Part shown: piece by piece, positions 7,921 to 16,247 of the stretch
Position numbering within the stretch: position 1 is the first letter of the stretch
Layout of the letters: each line of letters begins with the position of its first letter
Source: Streptomyces phaeoluteigriseus
Lineage (GTDB): Bacteria > Actinomycetota > Actinomycetes > Streptomycetales > Streptomycetaceae
Length of the DNA: 38,206 bases
Assembly: GCF_001896135.2 (NCBI RefSeq)
Contig: NZ_MPOH02000022.1
Span: forward strand, 1-38,206
Reading direction: 5' to 3'
Translations under genes and position numbers: made by a program
The notes under the pieces: model-generated
The model's input: only the letters and a program-made list of their open reading frames with translations
The model's database searches: none
Told to the model about the DNA's origin: nothing

Positions 7921-9648
7921 TCAGTCGGTGGCGGGGCTGCCGGTCGCCGCCGACCAGGTCGACGCCAGCGCGTCCAGGTCGTCGGCCGAGTGCGCCACCA
8001 CGTAGTCTTCCATGATCATCCAGTCCAGTCGGCTGCCGCCGTAGAACTCGAGGGCCTGCTGCGGTGTCTCCACGATCGGCTGACCGTTGTCGTTGAACGA
8101 CGTGTTGAGCACCACCGGTACTCCGGTCAACTGGTGGAAGTGCGCGATCAGCCGGTGGTACGCGCCGTTGTCCTCGGCTGTCACGGTCTGCACGCGCGCG
8201 GTCCCGTCGACGTGCACGATGGCCGGGACCTCGCCCTGCTTCTCGGGCCGTACCGGGGCCACGATGAGCATGTACGGCGACTCGATGTCGAGGTCGAAGT
8301 AGTCGGCGGCGTGCTCGCGCAGCACCGCCGGGGCGAAGGGCCGGAAGGGCTCGCGGTGCTTGATCCGGGCGTTGATGATGTCCTTCATCTCGGCGCGCCG
8401 GGGGTCGGCCAGGATGCTGCGGTGGCCCAGGGCGCGCGGCCCGAACTCCGATCCGCCGGTGAACCAGCCCAGGAGCTTGCCCTGCGCGAGCAGTTCGGCC
8501 CCGACCCGGGACGGCTCGTCCACCTTGCGGTAGGGCAGTCCGCAGGCGTCGAGCGCGGCCCGCACCTCGGAGTCCCCGTAGGTGCGGCCGAGGTAGGCGT
8601 GGCGCTGGGCGGTGCGGGCGGGGGCCTCGCGGGGCTGTCCGGCGATGACGTGGTAGCCGTAGTAGGCGTTGCCGACGGCGCAGCCGCCGTCGCCCGCGGC
8701 GGGCTGCACGAAGACGTTCTCGAAGGGGGTCTCGCGCAGCAGGCGGCCGTTGGCCACGCAGTTCAGCGCGACGCCGCCGGCCAGGCACAGGTCGGTGAGC
8801 CCGGTGTCGGCGTGGAGCCGCCGGGCCACGTGCAGGAGGGTCTCCTCCAGCATGTCCTGGGCGGCGTAGGCGAGGTCGGCGGCGCGGGCGAAGCGTTCGT
8901 CGCCCTCGTAGCCGTCGAGGGCGTGCTCGATGAAGTCGAGCAGGCCGCCGTTCTTGAGGTGCAGTTCATAGCCGCCGTCGGGCAACAGCGTGAGGTACTC
9001 GCGGAACTCCTTGCAGTAGCGCGGGGTGCCGTAGGGCGCGAGGCCCATCGTCTTGCCGTCCTCGGACAGGTACCAGTGGCGGCCCTCGTACTCGTTCTCG
9101 TACAGGACGAAGCCGATGGCCTTGCTGACCGCCTTGTACATGTAGCCGAGGGAGTGGTCGCTGTCGCCGGCCTGGTAGACCCGCAGGGAGCTGAGGCCGT
9201 CGGTGGACCAGTTGGTGCCGAGCACCTTGGACAGCTCGGTGATGGTGGTGCCCTCGCCGACGGCGGTGGTGAGGGTCTCCACGCCCCGGTCGTCGATCAG
9301 GCTGCCCGCCCCGTCGACGACGAGGATGGCGGCCCGCTCGAAGGGTGAGGGGAAGAAGGTGCTGGCCGCGTGCGCCATGTGATGGCGTATCAGGTGGATG
9401 CGCTTGCGGAAGGGGAAGTACGCGGGCGCCAGCAGCGTGTCGTCGGCGACGATGACGTCGACGTCGGCGAGGCGCGCCTGTGCCATGTCGAGGCAGTACC
9501 GCCACGACTGGTTGAACAGCGAGTTGACTCCGACCGAGTACTTGACCCGGCGTACCCGCTCCTCCTCGATCCCGGCGGCGATGACGCCGTCGGAGACGAG
9601 GCATGCGGCGAAGTCGTGGTTGGACCCGCCCAGGCCGAGCGTCAGCAT
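7921..9648 (-). CDS. NodU/CmcH-family O-carbamoyltransferase
   Basis: The 575-residue protein starts MLTLGLGGSNHDFAACLV, the N-terminal actin-like/Kae1-like domain. It has the metal site HHMAHAAS, LAGGVALNC, and in the YrdC-like C-terminal part EFGPRALGHRSILADPR and VVLNTSFNDNGQPIVETP. These are full-length hallmarks of carbamoyl-phosphate-dependent carbamoyltransferases. No truncation is seen. Mitomycins and FR900482 both carry a carbamoylated hydroxymethyl group, so transfer of carbamoyl to a primary alcohol of a late intermediate is the natural inference. Ansamycins are carbamoylated too, but no polyketide synthase is present in the window. Confidence 0.93.
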   Translation of the reverse strand: MLTLGLGGSNHDFAACLVSDGVIAAGIEEERVRRVKYSVGVNSLFNQSWRYCLDMAQARLADVDVIVADDTLLAPAYFPFRKRIHLIRHHMAHAASTFFPSPFERAAILVVDGAGSLIDDRGVETLTTAVGEGTTITELSKVLGTNWSTDGLSSLRVYQAGDSDHSLGYMYKAVSKAIGFVLYENEYEGRHWYLSEDGKTMGLAPYGTPRYCKEFREYLTLLPDGGYELHLKNGGLLDFIEHALDGYEGDERFARAADLAYAAQDMLEETLLHVARRLHADTGLTDLCLAGGVALNCVANGRLLRETPFENVFVQPAAGDGGCAVGNAYYGYHVIAGQPREAPARTAQRHAYLGRTYGDSEVRAALDACGLPYRKVDEPSRVGAELLAQGKLLGWFTGGSEFGPRALGHRSILADPRRAEMKDIINARIKHREPFRPFAPAVLREHAADYFDLDIESPYMLIVAPVRPEKQGEVPAIVHVDGTARVQTVTAEDNGAYHRLIAHFHQLTGVPVVLNTSFNDNGQPIVETPQQALEFYGGSRLDWMIMEDYVVAHSADDLDALASTWSAATGSPATD

Positions 9649-9688
9649 CCCCGTGTTTCCCCTCTTCGAGCTCGCAGGATTCCTTGTG

Positions 9689-10435
9689 TCACGGCTGCAC
9701 GGCGTGGATCAGGTAGTTCAGTGTGTCTTCGCCGTCCGCCATCGGCGGCTTCAGCACGCTGGGCTCCAAACCCATCTCCCTCAGGTACAGGCAGAGTTCG
9801 TTAACCCGGCCGTGCACGTCCTGGACGTCGATGAAGACGTTGCGCAGCAGGGGGCGCAGGTCTGCGTCGACACCACGCAGGATCTCCAGTTCGGAGCCGA
9901 CCGCGTCGATCTTCAGCAGGTCGACGGGGCGGTCGGTACCGATGTGGCGGGAGAGCCGGTCGACGGCGACGGTGATCTCGCGTCCCTGGAACATCCGCTC
10001 CACGACCCGCGGCGGGAAGCTCCTGCCCAGCAGTTCCCTCAACTGCCCCTGATCCTGCGGGTACAGGGTCGAACTGCTGGGGAGCAGCGGGTAGTAGCGG
10101 AAGGACACGCCGGCCGCTTCCTCGCTGCCCAGCGCGGTCTCGTGCACGGACACGTCGTGGAGGTCGAACTCCGCCACGTTGGCGTGCAGCGCCGCGACGA
10201 GTTCGGGCAGCGGCTCGAAGGCCACGATGCGCGCCTTGGGCCGCCGCTGCTTCACGAAGAGCGTGAAGAGGCCGATGTTCGCCCCGACGTCGACGACGAA
10301 CGGTTCGTCGGGAAGGGCGATGCCTGCGTAGGTTCCGCCTTCGAACATCTCGCGGTACAGAAAGCGCGCGTCGAGCGCGCTCACGGCGTGCACGGAGAAT
10401 CCCTCAGCGACTTCCGTCAGCTTGGGGGGTGTCAT
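9689..10435 (-). CDS. FkbM-family SAM-dependent methyltransferase
   Basis: The 248-residue protein has the SAM-binding motif FVVDVGANIGLFTLFV, an acidic ribose-binding residue in IVAFEPLPEL, and the FkbM-family signature VDLLKIDAVGSELEILRGVD. It starts at ATG 10435, 18 bases after the ACP stop. FkbM enzymes are usually O-methyltransferases. Mitomycins carry O- and N-methyl groups, so a tailoring methylation is plausible. The target atom cannot be read from the sequence. Confidence 0.85.
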   Translation of the reverse strand: MTPPKLTEVAEGFSVHAVSALDARFLYREMFEGGTYAGIALPDEPFVVDVGANIGLFTLFVKQRRPKARIVAFEPLPELVAALHANVAEFDLHDVSVHETALGSEEAAGVSFRYYPLLPSSSTLYPQDQGQLRELLGRSFPPRVVERMFQGREITVAVDRLSRHIGTDRPVDLLKIDAVGSELEILRGVDADLRPLLRNVFIDVQDVHGRVNELCLYLREMGLEPSVLKPPMADGEDTLNYLIHAVQP

Positions 10436-10453
10436 GTGCCGAGTCCCCGGGAC

Positions 10454-10705
10454 TCAGCCGAGACGTTCGACGACGTAGTCGGCCAGGCGGTCCTCGGACG
10501 TGAGCGTGTCCTCGGTGAGATCCTCGTCCTCGAACGTCACACCGAAGCGCTCTTCGAGGAGAAGCAGGAACTCCAGCGCGTCCAGCGAGGTGAATCCATA
10601 GGCTTCGAGGAAGTTGCTGCTGTTCTCGTTCACCGTACGACCACTGGAGGCGGCAAACTCCTTGGCGATTTGGTGGATCTCCTGGAGTACTTCGTCGCGG
10701 TTCAC
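10454..10705 (-). CDS. Acyl carrier protein 1 (candidate AHBA carrier, MmcB-like role)
   Basis: The 83-residue protein starts at GTG 10705, preceded by AAAGG at six bases. An upstream in-frame extension exists but is not protein-like. The core GFTSLDALEFLLLLEERFG holds the phosphopantetheine Ser40, followed by the acidic helix III region FEDEDLTEDTL typical of ACPs. It lies in the AHBA operon and is the likely partner of the acyl-AMP ligase at 1155-3290. In mitomycin biosynthesis AHBA is loaded on the free ACP MmcB and glycosylated there. A second ACP lies at 23395-23646, and which one carries AHBA is not proven. Confidence 0.9.
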   Translation of the reverse strand: MNRDEVLQEIHQIAKEFAASSGRTVNENSSNFLEAYGFTSLDALEFLLLLEERFGVTFEDEDLTEDTLTSEDRLADYVVERLG

Positions 10706-10799
10706 AGACAGCCTTTCATTCGTTCGGACAAGTGACAATCTAGTCGGTGGGTCAGAAGCTGTCCATCCTGGCAAGACGACAAAATGCCTCGCCAGCGCC

Positions 10800-11951
10800 C
10801 TACTTGGCGTCCGCGAGCAGGCGGTCGAGCCAGCGATGGTGATGCTGCAACGCCAACTCGTTGCGCCCGAAGACAAAGTGCGTATTCGCCCCCGAGGACA
10901 AAGCCGCCTGCACGTCGAATCCGGTGCGATAGTCCTCGTCCGCAACGCCTCTTTCGACGAGTTCGCTGAACTCCGCCGTGTAGCGCCGGTCCTCTTCGGT
11001 GACCGGTGGCACACGCGTCAGGATGGTCTGCACGGTACGGCTTGCGTCCACCCCCGGGCCGGGCATGATCTGGGACACCACTCCGTGTCCTTCCCAGGCG
11101 CCGGCGATCGACACGTTGGGGAAGACGGTGTAGACGGTGCCGCAGTGCGCGGCGGGTTCCCAGTCCTCGACCGGGATGTCCCGCAGCGTCTTCAGCGACT
11201 TGACCGGGTACAGGATCCGCTGGTGCGGCCCGAAGGAGTCCACCACCATCAGGTTCGACGTGGACGTGGGGGCGAACGTCGTGCGGTGCAGCGCCTGGAT
11301 GTGGTAGCTCTCCAGGTAGCCGTCGAAGGCCACCTTCCAGCCGGGACCGGCCAGTTCGCGCTGCTCGTAGACGTGCCACTTGTCGAGTTCGAGCCGCTCC
11401 AGCTCGCGTGCGTAGTCACCGAGCCAGGCGTCCAGATCGATCGTGGCGCCCGGGGTGAGGCACACCCACACGAAACCGAGGCTCTCCGTGACGGGCAGTG
11501 GCCGCAGCCCCAGCTCGGCGGTGTCGACGTCCCCGAAGGTCGCGGGCTTGTGCACGGCGACGAGGCTGCCCTGGTCGTCGTACACCCAGGCGTGGTAGGG
11601 ACAGCGGAAACGGTGCCGGGTGCCGGTCCCGGCCGGGCACAGCTGGGCGCCGCGGTGTCGGCAGACGTTGAGGAACGCCCGTACGACGCCGTCCTGTCCG
11701 CGGGTGAGCAGCACCGGGGTGCCCAGGACGTCCAGGGCCTTGTAGGAGCCGGCGCCCGGGAGTTCGGCGGACAGCGCGAGGGCGAGCGGAACCCGTTTGA
11801 AGACGAGGTCGATCTCCCGCTGCCACCGGTCGGGGTCGAGGTATTCCGCGACGGGGACCCGCAGCACGTCCTCGGCCTGGTCCGTCGTGCCGGCCTCCAG
11901 GTGCGCCAGCGCCCGCTGCGCGAGGGCCACGGCCTGTGCGTGGTCGATCAC
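10800..11951 (-). CDS. Rieske non-heme iron oxygenase, alpha subunit
   Basis: GTG 11951 is preferred as start: it overlaps the upstream TGA (GTGA) and has GGAGG eight bases before it. A GTG at 11960 sits almost on the ribosome site. The 383-residue protein has the Rieske cluster ligands C97-x-H99 and C117-xx-H120 (CRHRGAQLC ... RCPYHAW) and the mononuclear iron motif ESYHIQALH with H217 and H222. It is a complete oxygenase component, but no ferredoxin or reductase gene is nearby, so electron transfer partners must come from elsewhere. Possible jobs are ring hydroxylation or N-oxygenation of the arylamine, as PrnD does in pyrrolnitrin biosynthesis. The choice is open. Confidence 0.9.
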   Translation of the reverse strand: MIDHAQAVALAQRALAHLEAGTTDQAEDVLRVPVAEYLDPDRWQREIDLVFKRVPLALALSAELPGAGSYKALDVLGTPVLLTRGQDGVVRAFLNVCRHRGAQLCPAGTGTRHRFRCPYHAWVYDDQGSLVAVHKPATFGDVDTAELGLRPLPVTESLGFVWVCLTPGATIDLDAWLGDYARELERLELDKWHVYEQRELAGPGWKVAFDGYLESYHIQALHRTTFAPTSTSNLMVVDSFGPHQRILYPVKSLKTLRDIPVEDWEPAAHCGTVYTVFPNVSIAGAWEGHGVVSQIMPGPGVDASRTVQTILTRVPPVTEEDRRYTAEFSELVERGVADEDYRTGFDVQAALSSGANTHFVFGRNELALQHHHRWLDRLLADAK

Positions 11952-12817
11952 GGCTCCCACCTCCCGTTTCGTTCCGGTGCGTGCAGTGCGAAGAACTCCT
12001 GGTAGAGGAGTACTTGACTGTCGAGCATGTGGCGTCCGTGCACCACGGGCCGTCCGCCGTCCCGGGCGGCCTTGAGCAGGGCGGTCTCGGCCGGCTTCAT
12101 GATGATGTCGGCGACCACGCAGGTACGCGGCAGGCGTGCGGGGTCGAAGGGGAGCGGGTCACCGGGGCGCATGCCCAGCGGGGTCGCGTTCACCGCGATG
12201 TCGACCCGGCCGCCCTCGTGGTCGCCTTCACCGTCGAAGTCGCCCTCCACGCCGGACCGTACGCGTCCCGGCCAACGTGCGTCCAGCCGGGCCAGTACGT
12301 CCTGCTGGCGGTCCGAGTCGGGATCGTACAACCGCAGTTGGGCGACGCCCGCGGTGAGCAGGGCCGCGGCGACGGCCCGTCCGGCGCCGCCCGCCCCGGC
12401 CAGGGCGACGGTCGCGCCCGTGGGGTCGTGGCCGTTGGCGCGCAGGCCGTGGACGAAGCCGGCCCCGTCGAAGTTGTCGGCGAGCCAGGTCCCGTCGGGG
12501 TTCCTGCGCAGGGCGTTGGCGCTGCCGGCCACTTCGGCGGCCGGGCCCAACAGGTCGGCGTACCGGCACACCTCGATCTTGTGCGGCACGGTGACGAGGA
12601 TGCCGTCGAGGTTGTGGATGCGGCGCAGTCCGCGCATCACCTCGCCCAGGCCCTCGGGGCCGACGTGCACGGGAACCAGTACCGCGTCCCGCGCGGTGCG
12701 CGCGAACAGGTCGTTGAGCAGACCGGGGGCGCGCACCTGGGCCACCGGGTCGCCCAGGACCACGTAGAGCCGTGTCGTCCCCGATATCGCGCTCGGGTCG
12801 GGCAGGGCGTCGGGCAT
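11948..12817 (-). CDS. rifI: Shikimate/quinate dehydrogenase-like enzyme (RifI-like, aminoquinate dehydrogenase)
   Basis: The 289-residue protein has the shikimate dehydrogenase fold. The N-terminal substrate domain has LYVVLGDPVAQVRAPGLLNDLF, where the usual HSxSP motif reads QVRAP. The catalytic Lys is in VTVPHKIEV, NALRR follows, and the NAD(P) site is VALAGAGGAGRAVAAAL. The altered substrate motif fits the RifI group, which acts on quinate/aminoquinate and is considered a side or salvage step of the AHBA pathway. It starts at ATG 12817, eight bases after the aminodehydroquinate synthase gene. Confidence 0.87.
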   Translation of the reverse strand: MPDALPDPSAISGTTRLYVVLGDPVAQVRAPGLLNDLFARTARDAVLVPVHVGPEGLGEVMRGLRRIHNLDGILVTVPHKIEVCRYADLLGPAAEVAGSANALRRNPDGTWLADNFDGAGFVHGLRANGHDPTGATVALAGAGGAGRAVAAALLTAGVAQLRLYDPDSDRQQDVLARLDARWPGRVRSGVEGDFDGEGDHEGGRVDIAVNATPLGMRPGDPLPFDPARLPRTCVVADIIMKPAETALLKAARDGGRPVVHGRHMLDSQVLLYQEFFALHAPERNGRWEP

Positions 12818-12825
12818 GGCGCTCC

Positions 12826-13914
12826 TCAGGCCGAGGCGGGGGCGGGGCCCGAGGGCATGTCCGCCAGGACGGAGGAGACCACGTGCGCCTCGACGCGGGG
12901 CACCAGCTCGACTCCGCCCGGGCCGTCCAGGACGAACGTCAGCGTGGAGTCGGCGTCCTGTCCCTTCTTCTTGTCGCGCCGCATCAGCTCCACCAGGGTC
13001 GTCACGGGCACGCCGGACGGCAGCCAGGTGGGCAGTCCGAAGCTTTCCACCATCTCCCGGTGCTCGGCCACCCGGTCTTCCCCGATACGCCCCAGCCTGC
13101 CCGCCAGCAGCCCCGCGAACACGGTGCCGACCGCGACCGCCTCGCCGTGTCGCCAGGCGTAGTCGGTGGCGCGCTCGATGGCGTGCCCGAGGGTGTGGCC
13201 GTAGTTGAGGATGTGGCGCGGGCCCTGGTCGCGTTCGTCGCGGGCGACGACGGAGGCCTTGAGCGTGACGCTCGCCACGATCTGCTCGGTCAGGTCGAGC
13301 CCGCGCAGATCGCCTGCGCCGATGAACGCGCAGCGGGCTATCTCCCCGTATCCGCTGAGCAGTTCGCGTCGGGGCAGGGTGCGCAGGAAGTCCGTGTCGC
13401 ACAGCACCGCGCTGGGCTGCCAGTAGGCGCCGACCAGGTTCTTGCCCTCGGGCAGGTTGACCGCCGTCTTGCCGCCGACGCTCGCGTCGACCTGGGCGAG
13501 CAGGGTGGTCGGCAGGTGCACGACCTTGATTCCGCGGTGGTAGAGGGCGGCGGCCAGGCCCACCGTGTCCGTCGTCGTGCCGCCGCCGCAGGCGATCACG
13601 GCGTCGGACCGGGTCAGCCCAGCCTCGACGAAGGCGCGGCAGTAGGTCTCGACCGACGCGAGCGTCTTGTGCCGCTCGCCGTCGATCACCGGCACCACCG
13701 TGAACGGTACGCCGGGGTCCGGGAGTTCGCCCTCCGGCATGCTGCTCACGACGGCGACGCGGCCGACGCCCAGTTCCCTCAGGACGGCGGGCAGCAGTCG
13801 GCGGGCGCCGGATCCCACGTGCACGGCGTAGTCGTGGTCTTTCAGCCGGACGTCGATACGGCGGGCACGGACTTCCGTCCCCCCGCTCCCCGCCCGTGAA
13901 CGGATTACGCTCAT
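12826..13914 (-). CDS. rifG: 3-Dehydroquinate synthase-like, probable aminodehydroquinate synthase (RifG-like)
   Basis: From ATG 13914 the protein has 362 residues; a longer frame to 13986 is less protein-like. It has the AroB-family NAD and metal-binding features: VIACGGGTTTDTVGLAAAL, LPTTLLAQVDASVGGKTAVNLPEGKNLVG, the zinc ligand region GYGEIARC, and ILNYGHTLGHAIE with metal-binding His residues. Because it opens an operon with AHBA synthase and RifJ/L/M/N-like genes, it is assigned to cyclisation of aminoDAHP rather than DAHP. It is the first gene of the main operon, and the divergent radical SAM gene shares its promoter region. Confidence 0.92.
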   Translation of the reverse strand: MSVIRSRAGSGGTEVRARRIDVRLKDHDYAVHVGSGARRLLPAVLRELGVGRVAVVSSMPEGELPDPGVPFTVVPVIDGERHKTLASVETYCRAFVEAGLTRSDAVIACGGGTTTDTVGLAAALYHRGIKVVHLPTTLLAQVDASVGGKTAVNLPEGKNLVGAYWQPSAVLCDTDFLRTLPRRELLSGYGEIARCAFIGAGDLRGLDLTEQIVASVTLKASVVARDERDQGPRHILNYGHTLGHAIERATDYAWRHGEAVAVGTVFAGLLAGRLGRIGEDRVAEHREMVESFGLPTWLPSGVPVTTLVELMRRDKKKGQDADSTLTFVLDGPGGVELVPRVEAHVVSSVLADMPSGPAPASA

Positions 13915-14149
13915 GCCTTCAGTGCCCCCGTGCCTGTCCGGCCTCGACCGACGGCATGCTACGCACAGGTGCGGATCAAGGTCCACCCCTGACGTGCGCC
14001 GACCGTCAGTTGCCGCCCTGTGCAGGGCGTTTGACGCTCACGCGGTGGCAACCAGGGCCTATGGCCGTGGGGTTGCCGAGCGGTTAGTGTTGACCGGTCG
14101 AGCGAACCTGAACCGCAAATCCCATGCCGACCGCAAATCGGGGACTTAC
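13915..14149. promoter_or_regulatory. Divergent promoter region of the two main operons
   Basis: This 235-base gap separates the starts of the RifG-like gene (-) and the radical SAM gene (+). On the plus strand TTGACC at 14091-14096 is a possible -35 box. On the minus strand TGGACC and TAGCAT (about 18 bases apart, around 13955-13985) are a possible promoter for the AHBA operon. The assignment is by eye only. The direct repeats at 14112-14139 fall within it. Confidence 0.45.
14112..14139 (+). repeat. Pair of direct repeats ACCGCAAATC, possible operator
   Basis: Perfect 10-base copies lie at 14112-14121 and 14130-14139, 18 bases start to start, ending about ten bases before the radical SAM ATG. 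They are AT-richer than their surroundings. Direct repeats near promoters are typical binding sites of OmpR-like and SARP regulators, and the cluster encodes an OmpR-like regulator at 18784-19428. The link is inference. Confidence 0.4.
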
Positions 14150-15319
14150 ATGCGCCTTAAGGAAAAGTTTCGTGCCGCCCTCACCGCCTCGGCGGCAGAA
14201 GGCGGACGACTCCCGTTCCTGATGAACGACATGGTCATCGAGGAACAGCTTTGCCAGATGCGCTGTTCCTACTGCCTCACCGAGGAGTACAACCTCCTCA
14301 TGAACGTGCCCGACGCACGGCTGCGCCTCACCACCGATCGCCGCCAGGACTGGCACGAGATACTCGACATGTATCACGAGCACGTGGACGCGCCCATTCT
14401 GCGGCTCTCCGGCGGTGAGTTCTTCTGGCTGAAGGGGTCCACCGAGTTCGTCCAGGAGGCCAGCCGCCGCTATGAGACCGTCCAGGTCATCACCAACGGC
14501 GTGTTCCTCAACGAGCGGCGCATCGAGGCCCTCGCGGCGATGGGCAACGTCCAGCTGAACATCTCCCTGGACGGGCACACGCTGGAGCTGAACCGGCACC
14601 GGCTGCCCCCGAAGCAGGCGAAGCTGCACGACGTCATCATGCGCAGTCTGCACGCGGCGGCCGAGGCCGGGCTGCGCATCGACATCCAGTCGGTGCTCAC
14701 CGACGCCAACTACGCGGGCCAGCTGGAGTTCGCCCGGTACCTGCGCGACGAGGTCGCGGGCAGCACGACGCTCTACTTCTTCCCCGTGCGCGGCGACACC
14801 GCCGAGCGCATGGGCCCGCCGCCCGGCGACCACCTGATGCCGCTCGTGGAGCACTACGACGAGTTCGCCGACGTCCTGCCGCCGCGCGCCTACGTCGAGC
14901 ACATGGCCGAGCAGTTGAAGACGAACGTGCGCACCCTCGGGTGCTTCGTCACGGCGACCATGGCCCAGCTCTTCGGCCAGGGCGACGTCTCCGCGTGCCC
15001 GCACGCCTGGGTCAAGCCGATGGGCAACCTGGCGCAGGACCGGAAACTGCTGCTCGACCAGTACGGCTCGCACCAGCACTACGACCTGTTCATGCACGAC
15101 CGGCCGCGGTTCAGCTTCTGCAAGACCTGCGCCACGCCGTCCGACGTCATCAACCTGTTCTTCCTGGACCGGATCACCGAGGAGGAGATCGGCGCCACGC
15201 ATCTGTACTCGGGTGAGCGCTCACGCGCCCGGCTGCGGGAGCTGAAGGAGACGTTCCGGCCGGTCATCTCCGGCGCCCCCGCAACCGGACAGGGCGTCGC
15301 TCAGAGCGTCAGCTCCTGA
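14150..15319 (+). CDS. Radical SAM enzyme with C-terminal cysteine-rich (SPASM/twitch-like) region (MitD-like role)
   Basis: ATG 14150 follows GGGGA by six bases and begins MRLKEKFRAAL; the longer upstream frame is not protein-like. The 389-residue protein carries the 4Fe-4S motif CQMRCSYC (C35, C39, C42), the SAM-binding GGE motif in LRLSGGEFFW, and further cysteines in LGCFV, SACPHAW and FCKTCATPS that may bind an auxiliary cluster. Mitomycin clusters contain a radical SAM protein (MitD) thought to act between the GlcN-AHBA conjugate and the fused ring system, so carbon-carbon bond formation on the sugar-aryl intermediate is inferred. Its 3' end overlaps the convergent oxidoreductase gene by 19 bases. 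Confidence 0.88.
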   Translation: MRLKEKFRAALTASAAEGGRLPFLMNDMVIEEQLCQMRCSYCLTEEYNLLMNVPDARLRLTTDRRQDWHEILDMYHEHVDAPILRLSGGEFFWLKGSTEFVQEASRRYETVQVITNGVFLNERRIEALAAMGNVQLNISLDGHTLELNRHRLPPKQAKLHDVIMRSLHAAAEAGLRIDIQSVLTDANYAGQLEFARYLRDEVAGSTTLYFFPVRGDTAERMGPPPGDHLMPLVEHYDEFADVLPPRAYVEHMAEQLKTNVRTLGCFVTATMAQLFGQGDVSACPHAWVKPMGNLAQDRKLLLDQYGSHQHYDLFMHDRPRFSFCKTCATPSDVINLFFLDRITEEEIGATHLYSGERSRARLRELKETFRPVISGAPATGQGVAQSVSS

Positions 15320-16247
15320 TCGCACTCGGCGTCGGCGTACAGCGCCGCGATGAGTTCCTGCACCTCCAACGCCTGAGCCGGGGCCACCGTGCGGTCCCGG
15401 GCCGGCCCGCCACCGTGTCGAGGAAGCCGCGGATCGCCGCCAGCTCGGGCCGGCGGTCCTCGGCGGTGACCGTGCCCGCGGCGCTGCGGACCTCGCCGCG
15501 CCGCAGATCCAGCACGGTGGTCTCGCCGTTGGCCGCGGTGGCCTCCAGGGTGAGGCCCATGACCCGGCTGCGGCGATCGATGCGCAGCTTCGCGGGGCCT
15601 GCCGGGAACTCCAGGTCGGCGATCACCCGCTCCTCCACCCCCCTCGCGTCGACCCGGCAGGCGACCGGGCGAGGCCGCCCGAAGACGGTGACCAGCAGGT
15701 CCAGGGCGTGCGCGCCGAGGTCGACCAGTGCCCCGCCACCGGCCCGCGCCGCGTCGCCGTACCAGTTCGTCACCGGCCGCCACAGCCGCTGACCGGCCGT
15801 GGTGAAGGTCAGGGTGATCTCGCAGGGGCCCTCGGGCAGCGCCTTGAGGAACGCCGGTACCAGCTCGTGGAAGCGGTAGGGCAGGTTGACGGCGAGCCGG
15901 TCGGCGCCCGCTGCCCCGGCCAGTCGGCGCGCCTGGGTGAGGTCGGCGGCCAGCGGCTTCTCGCACAGGACGTGCGCCCCGGCCGCGAGCGCCGCCAGCA
16001 CGGGCTCGGTGTGGGCGTCGTTGGGGGTGCACACCGCCACCACGTCCGGCCTGCCGACCGTGAGGAACTCCTCCAGGCTCGTGGTGACCAGGACGCCGTC
16101 GGCCGCCGCGCCGAGCACCGAGCGCGCGCTGTCGGCGTCGGTGTCACAGGCGGCGACGAGAGTGTAGTCCTCGTGGTCGGTGACGACGGGCAGGTGGTAA
16201 CGCTGGAAGACGCGACCGCAGCCGACCACTCCGTACCGCAGGGTCAT
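15301..16247 (-). CDS. Gfo/Idh/MocA-family oxidoreductase 2, reading frame interrupted
   Basis: The ATG at 16247 overlaps the upstream stop (ATGA). The sequence shows MTLRYGVVGCGRVFQRYHLPV (nucleotide binding), VVAVCTPNDAHTEPVLAAL, CEKPLAADL (EKP motif) and GGGALVDLGAHALDLL. After FLDTVAGRP (near 15395-15405) the frame drifts into arginine-rich sequence. One missing base there (CCCGGG for CCCCGGG) restores RDRTVAPAQALEVQELIAALY and a stop at 15301, giving about 315 residues. It is distinct from the RifL-like enzyme at 5619-6689. Oxidation or reduction of a sugar-derived intermediate is inferred from family and context. Confidence 0.82.

Noticed and set aside
7387..9348. Plus-strand ORF of 653 codons opposite the carbamoyltransferase gene
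   Set aside because: It is a valine- and glycine-rich antisense shadow; the carbamoyltransferase on the other strand has all family motifs.
14084..15202. Minus-strand ORF of 372 codons opposite the radical SAM gene
   Set aside because: Its composition is an antisense artefact, and the radical SAM frame has the cysteine motifs and a ribosome site.
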